DNA from: Helichrysum umbraculigerum
Taxonomy: Eukaryota; Streptophyta; Magnoliopsida; Asterales; Asteraceae
Direction of reading: 5' to 3'
Assembly (NCBI GenBank): GCA_949592205.1
Contig: CATIUR010000001.1
Location: forward strand, 13,903,501 to 13,967,500
DNA length: 64,000 bases
Shown: positions 12,825 through 23,326 of the stretch, in pieces
Layout of the letters: the number at the start of each line of letters is the position of its first letter
Position numbering within the stretch: the first letter of the stretch is position 1
Notes under the pieces: generated by a model
The model's database searches: none
What the model saw: the letters and a program-made list of their open reading frames with translations, nothing else
Told to the model about the DNA's origin: nothing
Made by a program: the position numbers and the translations under genes

Positions 12825-13782
12825 CCTTACGCGATTACAACGCTCAAAGGTTACAGGGTTCGGAGAACCAACGCACGGAATTACATCCGCTACACTCGAT
12901 TACTTACACACATTACTTGCTTATTTGACTATTTTCTTGCTACTTGCTAAACTCAGGTGAGTTTCATAGCCCCTGTTTACTTGTTTTAAATTGTTTTGGG
13001 GGAGAATACATACTACAACTACTTTACACAACTGCTTTTACTTGAACACATGTACAGACTTGCTATTTTACAGACTTACAGACTATTGATATACTGATTT
13101 GCATGAGTTACGATTAATCCACTGAAGTCCTCTGAATCATAGTTGTTAATTATCGACTTAAGCGCGAGTTTTAGTAAATGGATCCATTTGGGACTGACCA
13201 TCCCCGCCCGGGGTAGCACGCACTACCACAAATCGTACTATATAAACGGGCGTTTCTTACTCGTTTCACATGAGTGTTTTTGGATTAGCACTCACGGGGG
13301 CAAATTTCGAGTACTTAATTGTACTTTACAGACGTGTTAAGCTTCGACTATGATGCTCATGACAATTGTATATTCACTACATTGCACTCGTGCAATATTT
13401 TAACTTGATTGTGTTCACAACTGTTTATTTACTGCAAACCTATGAACTCACAAACTTTATGTTTACCCTTTTAGTATGTATTTCTCAGGTAACCCATAGC
13501 AGTAGGACGCTTTTGGATAGCATAGATCGAGTCGCATTGCTTTCAAACCTAAAGGATTTAGATTGCATTTTACTATAGTTAGTAGTTATGTAATTTACAC
13601 ATTTTATGCGAACTCCAATGTTGTGTACAACGGTTGTAAACAAATTGAATTTATGGTATGTAATATTTTCAAACGTCTCATATAGAGGTCGTTTGCTTAA
13701 ATCTTGTGTTGTGATATTTGATTTGGTCGGCGCCCCCATGACACCTCATGTTTCCGCTGCCACGTGTTTTGGGGGTGCGACA
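10821..13782 (+). repeat. LTR 4, right end of the tandem array (2962 bp)
   Basis: Same ends and order, (TTAC)10 at 12783-12822. After its terminal GCGACA at 13782 there is no primer-binding site; the sequence passes straight into the reversed gag start of a different element. This is therefore the true right border of the insertion, and 13783-13787 (ATAAG) should be one half of the target duplication. Confidence 0.9.
12451..12559 (+). promoter_or_regulatory. W-box cluster in LTR 4
   Basis: Same 11-member cluster of TTGAC(C/T), followed by TATAAATGG about 55 bp on. Confidence 0.65.
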
Positions 13783-13959
13783 ATAAGGGTCATAATGATA
13801 TTGTAATTGAGGATCTAAGCACCCTATGTTATCCGAATAATTCATACTATTCCTTTTACATTCATTATCTACGTAGGCATTACTTCTGCATCTATCTTGG
13901 ATTGATTTAGCAAGACTATCAATTTGATCTCTTAGTTGTTGTTGAGTTGCCATTTGCAC
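13783..13959 (-). pseudogene. gag N-terminal fragment of the host Tat/Athila-like element
   Basis: The minus strand reads an N-terminus beginning MATQQQLRDQIDSLAKSIQ (start at 13953; a second Met lies two codons upstream) for about 57 codons before the tandem array cuts it off. It is polar and helix-prone, as expected for a gag N-terminus, but has no diagnostic motif. It lies downstream, in the same orientation, of the PBS at 23327-23344 once the nested element at 14072-23234 is removed. That placement is the main reason to call it gag. Confidence 0.55.
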
Positions 13960-14071
13960 AAGTTTTCAGAAAAAGACAGCACAAGAAGAAGTTTTAAGAA
14001 TTAAAGTTGTAGTATGGAGGGAAGTTATTCTAAGTTAATCTAAGTTAACTACGCTAATCTACGGGCGGAAA
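13960..14071 (-). other. Leader of the host Tat/Athila-like element, distal part
   Basis: Untranslated stretch between the gag start and the nested insertion. Its other half is 23235-23326. Confidence 0.5.
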
Positions 14072-15188
14072 TGTAACACCCCCAAATTTATGGTTTGCGG
14101 AAGCAAGTTTTTGGGTGTTACTAATTAATAATTACAAGCACAAAGGATACAGTGAACGACTCTATATGAGACGTTCGAAAAGTTATTACATTAATACATA
14201 AGTAATTCAAAATACAAGCTCGAGTTCGAGTAAGTTTCCTAGAGATTCTATTACATAACAACTAGTACAAAAGTAATGTATGAAAATCTCCAAGCTTGTA
14301 AATACATGTGACTCGAGCTAATAAGCATATCCTGCTGGGCATCCATCTAAAGCTGCGTACCTGAGAATGCATTACTAAAACGGTCAACCAAAAGGTTGGT
14401 GAATCTCACAGGTTTGTAAGTAAATAGTTTGAACACACAAGTAACAGTTGTATTTATAAAACATCAGCCAACCAGTAAGTAAGTAGTGATTGCAGGTCAT
14501 GCTAATCGTTTGATACCCTTGCCATGAGCCACCATAGTTGAAGCTTAACTTACAGTAAATATTGTGCCCCCGTGAATGTTAATCCAAAAACATTCATATG
14601 AAACGAGTAAGAAACGCCCGTTTCTACAGTAACGGTTCGTGGTAGTGCGTGCTACCCCGGGCGGGGATTGTCAGTCCCATATGGATCCATATACTAAAAC
14701 TCGCGCTTATCCCATAACTAACAACTATGATTTAGGAGGCCTTCATTGGATTAAACGAAACTCATGCAATTGGCGTATCCGTAAATCACTAAGGTACGTA
14801 AATCATGCCAGCAAGTAAATATGTGTGTTCGTATAAAACAAGTAATGCATCTCACCCCTGAGTGAAAAACAGTAAAATAGGGGCTGTGAGACTCACCTGA
14901 GAGTCTAGTAGGCGATGCAGAAAGTAAGCGGTATAGTATTCTGACTAGCAACCCTTAGCGTCCTAATACGCATAAGGTTTAGTAAGTAAATGGAATACTT
15001 GTAAGGTATTCTTGCTAGTTGTTCCCAAACTAGTTAATGTCCATTTGTTGTTTGTACGTTTGTATTTGTTTGTAAGTTGTAGTTTGTATAAAAGTGTACG
15101 GCCCGTTGGTATCGGAGTGTAATAATAATCTCATCTATTTTATTATGCAGTTGTTGTAATCGTATAGTTGTCAAGTACGTTTGTATTG

Positions 15189-15362
15189 TAACGTGTAACG
15201 TTCAAGTGAATGTAAATCCGAGTGGGTGTAACACTAGAGTGTATGAGTGAAATCTCATAGGTGTTCGAGTGTAATCTCGTGTATGTGCGCGAGTGGAATC
15301 TCGCATTTTAAATAAGTGTAATCTTATACGTATTTGAGTATTGGTGTGTACTTCCAAAAGTA
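15189..15362. repeat. Serial short hairpins with changing stems
   Basis: At least six inverted repeats follow one another every 20-35 bp. Four share the loop TG(A/T/G)AAT but have different stems: TATGAG/CTCATA (15242-15259), CGAG/CTCG (15266-15279), GCGAG/CTCGC (15289-15304), ATAAG/CTTAT (15312-15327). Others are AACGT/ACGTT near 15190 and TACTT/AAGTA near 15350. Structure is kept while sequence changes. Confidence 0.75.
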
Positions 15363-15460
15363 TAGTATTTTCATGTATAAATCGAATCGTATTTGATTTG
15401 GTTGTTGAAAAGTGATTTTTAAACACTTAGAATGTTTTTAGCTTCTGTTTTTGGGTTTTT

Positions 15461-15865
15461 GCGACACTAAATGCGACACAGTGCTTGTGTCTTATGATTT
15501 ATGCGACACAGTGCTTGTGTCTTATGATTTATGCGACACAATGCTTGTGTCTTATGTTTATGCGATACAATGCTTGTGTCTTATGATTTATGCGACACAA
15601 TGCTTGTGTTCCGCAACACAAAGCTTGTGTCTTATGATATGCAACTTAATGCGACACAAAATGCGACACAATGCTTGTGTCTTATGATTTATGCGACACA
15701 ATCCTTGTGTCTTATGTTTTATGCGACACAATCCTTGTGTCTTATGTTTTATGCGACACAATCCTTGTGTCTTATGTTTTATGCGACACAATGCTTGTGT
15801 CTTATGCTTCTATGCGACACAAGCCTTATGTCTCATAGATTTTTGGCCTGATGCAACACAAGGGC
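15461..15865. repeat. Tandem hairpin repeat, unit about 28 bp
   Basis: About 12 units of the form GCGACACAATGCTTGTGTC followed by a TTATG-rich spacer. Each unit is an inverted repeat, GACACA/TGTGTC around a 5-base loop. Reading frames across it on both strands are artefacts of the repeat. Confidence 0.9.
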
Positions 15866-16271
15866 TGTTACGTTTTTCAGTTCGGTTTTTAGGTCAAACG
15901 ACCTCGGTTTGACCCGAAACTTTTTACACAAGTCTTAGAATGTTTCAAGGAGTTCATAAAAATTATTTGTTGGCGTTTTTAGTGTTCGAGGTGTCGTTTT
16001 TTTAAAAATGACCAAAACCGACATTTTCGATAATGTTTTCAAAAACGAGTTTTAATTATACATTTGGACATTACAAAGCTAGGGGAACAACATGCAACAA
16101 AAATAATCAAAATCGGAAAGTTTCGAGAGTCGCCGGAAACTTACAAAGTTGTCGGATCAAGAAACCGAAAAGATAGGTTTATAGCTTTCGTTGTCGTGAT
16201 CACCTTTCTCCAAACGAGCCTAGCCTTTTGAGGTGTTTTAATGGTGTTTTTAGGGTGTTTTGGGTGGCGGT

Positions 16272-16332
16272 TTAGAGAGAGAGAGAAACCGTGAGAGAGA
16301 GAGAGTAGAGGGTAGAGAGAGAGTGAATGTGG
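16272..16332 (-). repeat. (GA)n tract, CT-rich on the element's sense strand
   Basis: Runs of GAGAGAGA. On the minus strand they give a CT-rich stretch of the kind seen in plant promoters and leaders. Repeated in the other LTR near 22595-22650. Confidence 0.85.
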
Positions 16333-16925
16333 AGTGTGGGTTTTGGTTTGCTTATTTTGTAAACAAAGGAAGAATTTAGGGAGGGGGTAAGGGGCCGATT
16401 GGGTGGGGCCACCATAGTGTGGTCTCACCAAATATTGTTCCCTCGCGTTTGCGTTCCGTGCGGTGTTCGTTTCCCCAGTCGTTTAAACGTTAATATCATT
16501 TTATTCGCGTTTATGTATACGTTTTAAAATATGAAATGTTACTCGATATTTGGTTGGAGTATTTTATCAAAATACTTGTTTTTAAGTTATAAAACATAAC
16601 TTTGTTTTATTTTTGTCGGTTGGTCGCGTTTTGCAATATTCGGTAACGTTTTAAATAAAACATGCGTGTTTCTTATATTATAACCATAATATAAAGTATA
16701 AGTAAATGTTATTAAATAATTCTACATTATTTAATAATTGTTTTAACAACGTCCGTATGTTTGTACAATTGTAGTTTCATACGATTTGAACGAATCGTAT
16801 ACGTGTATATATATATCACCTATATATATATATATATATATAGTAAGTAATTATCATATTAAATACACGTAATATGCACGTAATTAGGAAAATTTTAAAT
16901 TGACCATAATTTTGCGGTTGTTACA

Positions 16926-16940
16926 TTCTCCCCTTGTTAG
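16926..16940 (-). other. Polypurine tract of the Tekay-like element
   Basis: TTCTCCCCTTGTTAG on the plus strand, i.e. CTAACAAGGGGAGAA on the sense strand, directly before the 3' LTR. Plus-strand DNA synthesis starts here in the family. Confidence 0.85.
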
Positions 16941-17083
16941 GAGAATTTCGTCCCGAAATTTGTTCGAAGTAGTAGTCGATATCGTGTAGAAAAGTTGGTA
17001 AGGTGTGTCGACCATTTTGTCCACGGGACATGGTCAGTCAGTAATTCGACATTCGATGTATAGCTACAATGTGTACTAGTAGC

Positions 17084-17785
17084 CTACGGTAGTATGGTAA
17101 GTCCTACAGTATTCGTAGTAAGGCAGTTGTCAGGTAGTGACGTACCCTTAGTTTTGTTGCTTGGAGGTAGTGGGCATTGGGCCTTGAAATGGCCGGCATT
17201 CCCGCCGTTAAAGCACAGCTTCGCTTTAGGAGAGTTCGTACTTTTAGGATAGGATTTGCATCGACCGATGGGTATGGCACACGGTCCTTTATGATGCCGA
17301 GTGCATTGGGAACAGAGTGGCTTCTTTCCTTTGTAGTTTCCGGCAGGGTTGGTCGGAGAGATTTTCACCCTTTTTGCTAGAGGCGGTGTACAGTCAGTGT
17401 CGGTATCCTCTTCAGCAGGAGTACCATGTGAAGTTGGTGGTGAAGCAGGGTTTTCTAAAGCTATCAAACGTAGTTCGTACTCACGTATACGCATGTCATT
17501 CTGGAAGACAATTCGTCGTAGGTCCTTGATGTCTTCCTGTGCTTCGTTTAGTTGCTTTCGCACCGAGTTGAGAGTATCATTGAGGCGATTGACCAGTTCT
17601 GTACTCTGGTCCACAGTGACGGGTGTTTTGGCAACAGTTAGAGCAACAGTGGAGGTAGGTGCTGTCACTGATTCAGTGGTATGCTCTGTATCACTCTCGA
17701 GTTCAAGGAGGTAAGGAAACATCATTGGTTCCTCGTTGATCAGTTCATCATCCAATGTAGGACTGCTGACGGAGTGAGTTGTCAT
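17084..17785 (-). CDS. Coiled-coil protein with degenerate zinc knuckle (gag-like ORF)
   Basis: 233 codons from an ATG at 17785. The first 60 residues are acidic and Ser/Thr-rich. Residues about 65-115 look like a coiled coil (heptad-like RLNDTLNSVRKQLNEAQ). The C-terminal part is basic and has CSQCTRHHKGPC and then LCFNGGNAGHFKAQCP, a CCHC knuckle whose second Cys is Gly. It resembles the zinc-binding tail of the gag at 18105-19154 (CSKCSFHHDGSC there), so it may be a diverged gag duplicate. It lies between gag and the 3' LTR, where pol would be. Function unknown. Confidence 0.6.
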   Translation of the reverse strand: MTTHSVSSPTLDDELINEEPMMFPYLLELESDTEHTTESVTAPTSTVALTVAKTPVTVDQSTELVNRLNDTLNSVRKQLNEAQEDIKDLRRIVFQNDMRIREYELRLIALENPASPPTSHGTPAEEDTDTDCTPPLAKRVKISPTNPAGNYKGKKPLCSQCTRHHKGPCAIPIGRCKSYPKSTNSPKAKLCFNGGNAGHFKAQCPLPPSNKTKGTSLPDNCLTTNTVGLTILP

Positions 17786-18104
17786 TTCCTACGAAATAAG
17801 TGTTCTATTTACGAATCGCAACATGTAAGTGAAGTTCTATTAGATGATATGTTTAAAATAACGTTAGAGTTCCCGGTCTCAACCAGTGTGAGATATTTGG
17901 GGAGGAAGTTTGTTCGCTGTATTTAAAGTGCAATGCAGGTTACACTGTTAGGATTCGTATGGTCGGTTGTTTCCTAATCCTATTGAGTACTTAGGATCTA
18001 AGAAAGTATACATGAAATACGAGACAATCAAATAAAAGGCATTAGACGAGAAATTTTTAAGAGATAAATCGAAGTAAATCAGATTGTCTAAAAATGAACG
18101 TACT

Positions 18105-19154
18105 CTAGTCTTGTGGGTTATCTCTGGCAGTGATTATGTAGGCTCTTCCTTTCGCGTTGTTGGTTCCCAGCTTTACCTTTGGGAAGTCCTTCCTGAAGTG
18201 CCCGGTACCATTGCACTCATAGCAGGTCTTGGGTGCCGGAGCATTGGCACTAGTGGTGTTGGTTCGGCAGTCTTTGGCCAGATGTCCAAATTTCTTGCAT
18301 TTGGAGCAGGGACAGGAGCCATCATGATGAAAGCTACATTTGGAGCAGTAAGGCTTGCTCCCCTTGTAAGCCTTCGAGTCATCGGCATTAACGGTTGTAG
18401 GCTTTTTGTTGGAGGTCGGGTTGGATGGGTTGGGACTTACTTCCCATTTGCGTTTGTTGTTTGCAGACGGGGTGGAAGTTGGGCCACGGCGGACAGAGTT
18501 AGCCGTTAATTCATGGGCCATGCGAATGGCATTCTGAATAGTACCCGGTTTGGATGAGGTTACCAGGTCTTGGAGTCTGTCAGGGAGTCCGTCGACGTAC
18601 TTCTCGATCCTCTTGTACTCAAGATCAACCATGGATGGACACAGGAGTGCTAGTTGGTGGAAACGGTTGGTGTAACCAGTGATGTCATCACCTTGCATTT
18701 TATGGTTCCAAAACTCTACTTCCGGTTGTTTCAATTCATCTCTGGGACAGTACTCGCCCCTCAGCATCTTCTTCAACTCCTCCCATGAGAGTTTGTAAGC
18801 ATTAGCGATACCCACAGTCTGGGCATAGGTGTTCCACCAGGTAAGGGCGGTGTCAGAAAAAGTGCTGGCGGAGAACTTGACCTTGTCCTCCTCAGTGCAG
18901 TTGCAGATAAGGAATACCGATTCGATTTTCTCGATCCAGCGTACTAGACCGATCGCTCCTTCAGTACCTTGAAAGCTCAAGGGTTTGCAGTTCTGGAAGT
19001 CCTTGTAGGAGCAGGGCTTGGGTTGCGGTGCATTGTTAGCCGTATCTTCGCTACCAGGAGTGGTTGCTCGGACAGCTAAGGCTTGGGCCACACTACGGGC
19101 AATCAGACCCGCGATTTCGGCTTCACTGAGCGTGACTTGTCGGCGAGGAGGCAT
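18105..19154 (-). CDS. gag: gag polyprotein, Ty3/gypsy Tekay-like
   Basis: Structural protein forming the particle that packages retroelement RNA. 349 residues from the ATG at 19154 (MPPRRQ start); the frame is open to 19223 but without a better ATG. The central part has the retrotransposon gag pattern (CKPLSFQGTEGAIGLVRWIE; ALTWWNTY; EVEFWNHKM; YTNRFHQLALLCP). The tail has CSKCKKFGHLAKDC (intact CCHC zinc knuckle) and CYECNGTGHFRKDF, where the last Cys is Phe. Motif order fits chromovirus gag. The frame is intact over the whole domain although the element has no pol, so it could still supply particles (inference). Confidence 0.88.
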   Translation of the reverse strand: MPPRRQVTLSEAEIAGLIARSVAQALAVRATTPGSEDTANNAPQPKPCSYKDFQNCKPLSFQGTEGAIGLVRWIEKIESVFLICNCTEEDKVKFSASTFSDTALTWWNTYAQTVGIANAYKLSWEELKKMLRGEYCPRDELKQPEVEFWNHKMQGDDITGYTNRFHQLALLCPSMVDLEYKRIEKYVDGLPDRLQDLVTSSKPGTIQNAIRMAHELTANSVRRGPTSTPSANNKRKWEVSPNPSNPTSNKKPTTVNADDSKAYKGSKPYCSKCSFHHDGSCPCSKCKKFGHLAKDCRTNTTSANAPAPKTCYECNGTGHFRKDFPKVKLGTNNAKGRAYIITARDNPQD

Positions 19155-19547
19155 GTTGCTGAACAAGAAAGAACAAGAAAGGACGAATAAGATAATTGAG
19201 TAAGTACAGAGAGAATACGCCAAAGCTTGACACGCTGATAGTTTATCAAAAGTAGTAGGATGGTTGAAATTAAAACATACGTGTTCAAAAGATTACAGGC
19301 GTTTACAGTTTACAAAAGTGCTGGGAATTTGAACATCCGGACGAGCAAGATAAGTTACAAAATGTGATGGGATTTTAATATAACCATCGGATTAGCGGTC
19401 CTAACTAAGACCTATTACATACACGCCTAACAGCTATACACTACGGTCATAGCTATCATCGGTCTATTCTTGGTGTAGATTGTAGGGGTAGTAACGAGCT
19501 TCCAGCATATCTTGGTATCGTCGAAGGGTAGGATAAACCAAAGCATC

Positions 19548-19904
19548 TCATGTAGCTTGTAGGTACATCCATTTGATCCATGCCGTTACTCGCTGGTTCA
19601 GATGGGTAGTTGCTTCCTTCAAATAGAGAACAGAGTCTCGGATTCGTTCAGGGATGGACCTTTGCAGAATCCTTAACTTTATCTCGTAAGCTTTGCATTT
19701 CAGTTGTAGCTCCCAGTTACGGCCATCCAGATCTTCAGCCTGATCCCGTACTCTTTCGTACTCTTCAATGTCTACGAGTCCGAAACCGTGATCCTCAAGT
19801 CCTTCCACTGGGGCTATCTCTTCATCGAGATACGTGTACTGGATTTGTTCGTCGTTAATTTGTTCATTGTCTGACGTGTAGCCGCATGTCGGGAAGTGTG
19901 TCAT
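19548..19904 (-). CDS. Small coiled-coil ORF upstream of gag
   Basis: 118 codons from an ATG at 19904. The N-terminus is acidic (YLDEEIAPVEGLEDHGFGL). The rest is helix-forming with regular leucine and isoleucine spacing (WELQLKCKAYEIKLRILQ), typical of a coiled coil. No family recognised. It precedes gag on the same strand by about 390 bp. Its short start MTH and coiled-coil core recall the ORF at 17084-17785; a common origin is possible but not shown. Confidence 0.45.
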   Translation of the reverse strand: MTHFPTCGYTSDNEQINDEQIQYTYLDEEIAPVEGLEDHGFGLVDIEEYERVRDQAEDLDGRNWELQLKCKAYEIKLRILQRSIPERIRDSVLYLKEATTHLNQRVTAWIKWMYLQAT

Positions 19905-20375
19905 TTCCAATGGATAATTCTACAAAATGGCAGGGAAGGAATTTCAGCTTTCGGAGGTATGTCGGTTATGTGAAATCATAAGAGTTGGCTCAGAAATGGG
20001 ATGACGAGGGTCAAGTTGTCGTTATTTGGTGTATACCGTAAAGCGGAATTCACAGGTGTCGAGAGAGAGTAATATGTCGAAAGGCGAGGCCTATATATGT
20101 ATAACTATCTATATCACATAATAGCCTAGTGTGTGTCTAGCACAAACAAGTAAAAGTCACAGTTCTCTCGAGGTCAGAGTCAGCTAGTGCATTCCTGTTC
20201 AACATAACCCCTTTCAGAACTCACATCATCTTCATTTAATTGTACATAGTTGATCAGGCTATGTTAAATTAAACTTGTATGATGTAATCCCAGAACCAGT
20301 TATACCTAATGAGGAATACTGCCTAACGGTTATAGTCTAGGCCCACTAAATGCAACCTAGTTCACTATAACCTTA
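19905..20375 (-). other. Leader of the Tekay-like element
   Basis: Untranslated stretch between PBS and the first ORF. The same words (GAACTAGGTTG, TGACTGGTTC-like, TGTACAATTAAA) occur after the PBS of the elements at 301, 3663 and 62637, which ties these families together. Confidence 0.7.
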
Positions 20376-20388
20376 GGCTCTGATACCA
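20376..20388 (-). other. Primer-binding site (initiator Met tRNA)
   Basis: GGCTCTGATACCA on the plus strand, i.e. TGGTATCAGAGCC on the sense strand, three bases inside the 5' LTR end. Confidence 0.9.
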
Positions 20389-20391
20389 ATC

Positions 20392-23234
20392 TGTAACACC
20401 CCCAAATTTATGGTTTGCGGAAGCGAGTTTTTGGGTGTTACTAATCAATAATTACAAGCACAAAGGATACAGTGAACGACTCTATATGAGACGTTCGAAA
20501 AGTTATTACATTAGTACATAAGTAATTCAAAATACAAGCTCGAGTTCGAGTAAGTTTCCTAGAGATTCTATTACATAACAACTAGTACAAAAGTAATGTA
20601 TGAAAATCTCCAAGCTTGTAAATGCATGCGACTCGAGCTAATAAGCATATCCTGCTGGGCATCCATTTAAAGCTGCGTACCTGAGAATGCATTACTAAAA
20701 TGGTCAACCAAAAGGTTGGTGAATCTCATAGGTTTGTAAGTAAATAGTTTGAACACACAAGTAACAGTTGTATTTATAAAACATCAGCCAGCCAGTAAGT
20801 AAGCAGTGATTGCAGGTCATGCTAATCGTTTGATACCCTTGCCATGAGCCACCATAGTTGAAGCTTAACGTACAGTAAATATTGTGCCCCCGTGAATGTT
20901 AATCCAAAAACATTCATATGAAACGAGTAAGAAACGCCCGTTTCTACAGTAACGGTTCATGGTAGTGCGTGCTACCCCGGGCGGGGATTGTCAGTCCCAT
21001 ATGGATCCATATACTAAAACTCGCGCTTATCCCATAACTAACAACTATGATTTAGAAGGCCTTCATTGGATTAAACGAAACTCATGCAATTGGCGTATCC
21101 GTAAATCAGTAAGGTACGTAAATCATGCCAGCAAGTAAATATGTGTGTTCGTATAAAACAAGTAATGCATCTCACCCCTGAGTGAAAAACAGTAAAATAG
21201 GGGCTGTGAGACTCACCTGAGAGTCTAGTAGGCGATGCAGAAAGTAAGCGGTATATTATTCTGACTAGCAACCCTTAGCGTCCTAATACGCATAAGGTTT
21301 AGTAAGTAAATGGAATACTTGTAAGGTATCCATGCTAGTTGTTCCCAAACTAGTTAATGTCCATTTGTTGTTTGTACGTTTGTATTTGTTTGTAAGTTGT
21401 AGTTTGTATAAAAGTGTACGGCCCGTTGGTATCGGAGTGTAATAATAATCTCATCTATTTTATTATGCAGTTGTTGTAATCGTATAGTTGTCAAGTACGT
21501 TTGTATTGTAACGTGTAACGTTCAAGTGAATGTAAATCCGAGTGGGTGTAACACTAGAGTGTATGAGTGAAATCTCATAGGTGTTCGAGTGTAATCTCGT
21601 GTATGTGTGCGAGTGGAATCTCGCGTTTTAAATAAGTGTAATCTTATACGTATTTGACTATTGGTGTGTACTTCCAAAAGTATAGTATTTTCATGTATAA
21701 ATCGTATCGTATTTGATTTGGTTTTTGAAAAGTGATTTTTAAACACTTAGAATGTTTTTAGCTTCTGTTTTTGGGGTTTTGCGACACTAAATACGACACA
21801 GTGCTTGTGTCTTATGATTTATGCGACACAATGCTTGTGTCTTATGTTTATGCGATACAATGCTTGTGTCTTATGATTTATGCAACACAATTCTTGTGTC
21901 TTATGCTTCTATGCGACACAATGCTTGAGTTCCGCAACACAAAGCTTGTGTCTTATGATATGCAACTTAATGCGACACAAAATGCGACACAATGCTTGTG
22001 TCTTATGATTTATGCGACACAATCCTTGTGTCTTATGTTTTATGCGACACAATCCTTGTGTCTTATGTTTTATGCGACACAATGCTTGTGTCTTATGTTT
22101 TATGCGACACAATGCTTGTGTCTTATGCTTCTATGCGACACAAGCCTTGTGTCTCATAGATTTTTGGCCTGATGCAACACAAGGGCTGTTACGTTTTTCG
22201 GTTCGGTTTTTGGGTCAAACGACCTCGGTTTGACCCGAAACTTTTTACACAAGTCTTAGAATGTTTCAACGAGTTCATAAAAATTATTTGTTGGCGTTTT
22301 TTGTGTTCGAGGTGTCGTTTTCTTAAAAATGACCAAAGCCGACGTTTTCGATAATGTTTTCAAAAACGAGTTTTAATTATACATTTGGACATTACAAAGC
22401 TAGGGGAACAACATGCAACAAAAATAATCAAAATCGGAAAGTTTCGAGAGTCGCCGGAAACTTACAAAGTTGTCGGATCGAGAAACCGAAAAGATAGGTT
22501 TGTAGCTTTCGTTGTCGTGATCACCTTTCTCCAAACGAGCCTAGCCTTTTGAGGTGTTTTAATGGTGTTTTTAGGGTGTTTTTGGTGGCGGTTTAGAGAG
22601 AGAGAGAAACCGTGAGAGAGAGAGAGTAGAGGGTAGAGAGAGAGTGAATGTGGAGTGTGGGTTTTGGTTTGCTTATTTTGTAAACAAAGGAAGAATTTAG
22701 GGAGGGGGTAAGGGGCCGGTTGGGTGGGGCCACCATAGTGTGGTCTCACCAAATATTGTTCCCTCGCGTTTGCGTTCCGTGCGGTGTTCGTTTCCCCGGT
22801 CGTTTAAACGTTAAATTCATTTTATACGCGTTTATGTATACGTTTTAAAATATGAAATGTTACTCGATATTTTGTTGGAGTATTTTGTCAAAATACTTGT
22901 TTTTAAGTTATAAAACATAACTTTGTTTTATTTTTGTCGGTTGGTCGCGTTTTGCAATATTCGGTAACGTTTTAAATAAAACGTGCGTGTTTCTTATATT
23001 ATAACCATAATATAAAGTATAAGTAAATGTTATTAAATAATTCTACATTATTTAATAATTGTTTTACCAACGTCCGTATATTTGTACAATTGTAGTTTCA
23101 TACGATTTGAACGAATCGTATACGTGTATATATATATCACCTATATATATAGTAATTAATTATCTTATTAAATACACGTAATAAGCACGTAATTAGGAAA
23201 ATTTTAAATTGACCCTAATTTTGCGGTTGTTACA
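20392..23234 (-). repeat. 5' LTR of the Tekay-like element
   Basis: 2843 bp. Same content as 14072-16925. The hairpin repeat lies at about 21779-22186 and differs from its partner in unit order and number, while the rest differs by scattered bases. Confidence 0.9.
21779..22186. repeat. Tandem hairpin repeat in the 5' LTR
   Basis: Same GACACA/TGTGTC hairpin units as at 15461-15865, with different unit variants at the left side (around 21880-21935). Confidence 0.9.
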
Positions 23235-23326
23235 GAAAAGTAACTTCTGACAAGGATGGTGAATCCAAGTCAAAAAGGATCGCTTAAAAACTAATTTATC
23301 TAAACAGGCTACGAATCGTACTACCG
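23235..23326 (-). other. Leader of the host Tat/Athila-like element, proximal part
   Basis: Untranslated stretch following the PBS on the minus strand, cut at 23234/23235 by the nested Tekay-like element. Confidence 0.6.

Larger units (their letters stand above)
1..13782 (+). mobile_element. Tandem array of LTR and mini-internal units (non-autonomous Ty3/gypsy, Tekay-like)
   Basis: One partial and four complete LTRs alternate with four internal pieces of about 400 bp, giving a repeat period of 3361, 3391 and 3365 bp. Each LTR starts TGTGACACCC and ends GGGGGTGCGACA. Each internal piece begins with a primer-binding site like that for initiator methionine tRNA (TGGTATCTGAGCC, one mismatch to the usual TGGTATCAGAGCC) and ends with a polypurine tract (ACAGGGGGAGAA). 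No gag or pol remains. The array runs beyond the left window edge, so neither copy number nor target duplication can be fixed. Its right LTR ends in the gag start of another element. Likely origin is unequal LTR recombination or insertion of a circular multimer (inference). Confidence 0.9.
14072..16925 (-). repeat. 3' LTR of the Tekay-like element
   Basis: 2854 bp, closely similar to 20392-23234. Relative of the LTRs in 1-13782: it has the reverse complement of the same CCCCGCCCGGGG-containing block (near 14660) but no W-box cluster. Confidence 0.9.
14072..23234 (-). mobile_element. Non-autonomous Tekay-like LTR retrotransposon with gag but no pol
   Basis: 9163 bp with two LTRs (2854 and 2843 bp) in direct orientation. 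On the plus strand the LTRs start TGTAACACCC and end GGTTGTTACA. The element reads on the minus strand: its 5' LTR is at 20392-23234, PBS at 20376-20388, polypurine tract at 16926-16940. The 3.5 kb internal region has a gag ORF between two coiled-coil ORFs and nothing like protease, reverse transcriptase or integrase. GAAA flanks both sides (14068-14071 and 23235-23238), a short target duplication. It sits in the leader of a Tat/Athila-like element. It must depend on an autonomous relative for pol (inference). Confidence 0.88.

Noticed and set aside
15451..15912. CRISPR-like appearance of the regularly spaced 28 bp repeats
   Set aside because: Spacers are themselves near-identical, each unit is a small palindrome, and the context is a plant LTR.
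17177..18509. Plus-strand frames opposite gag and the coiled-coil ORF
   Set aside because: Shadow frames of the minus-strand genes.
15451..22233. Cys/Leu-rich repeated peptides on both strands
   Set aside because: Artefacts of translating the hairpin tandem repeat.
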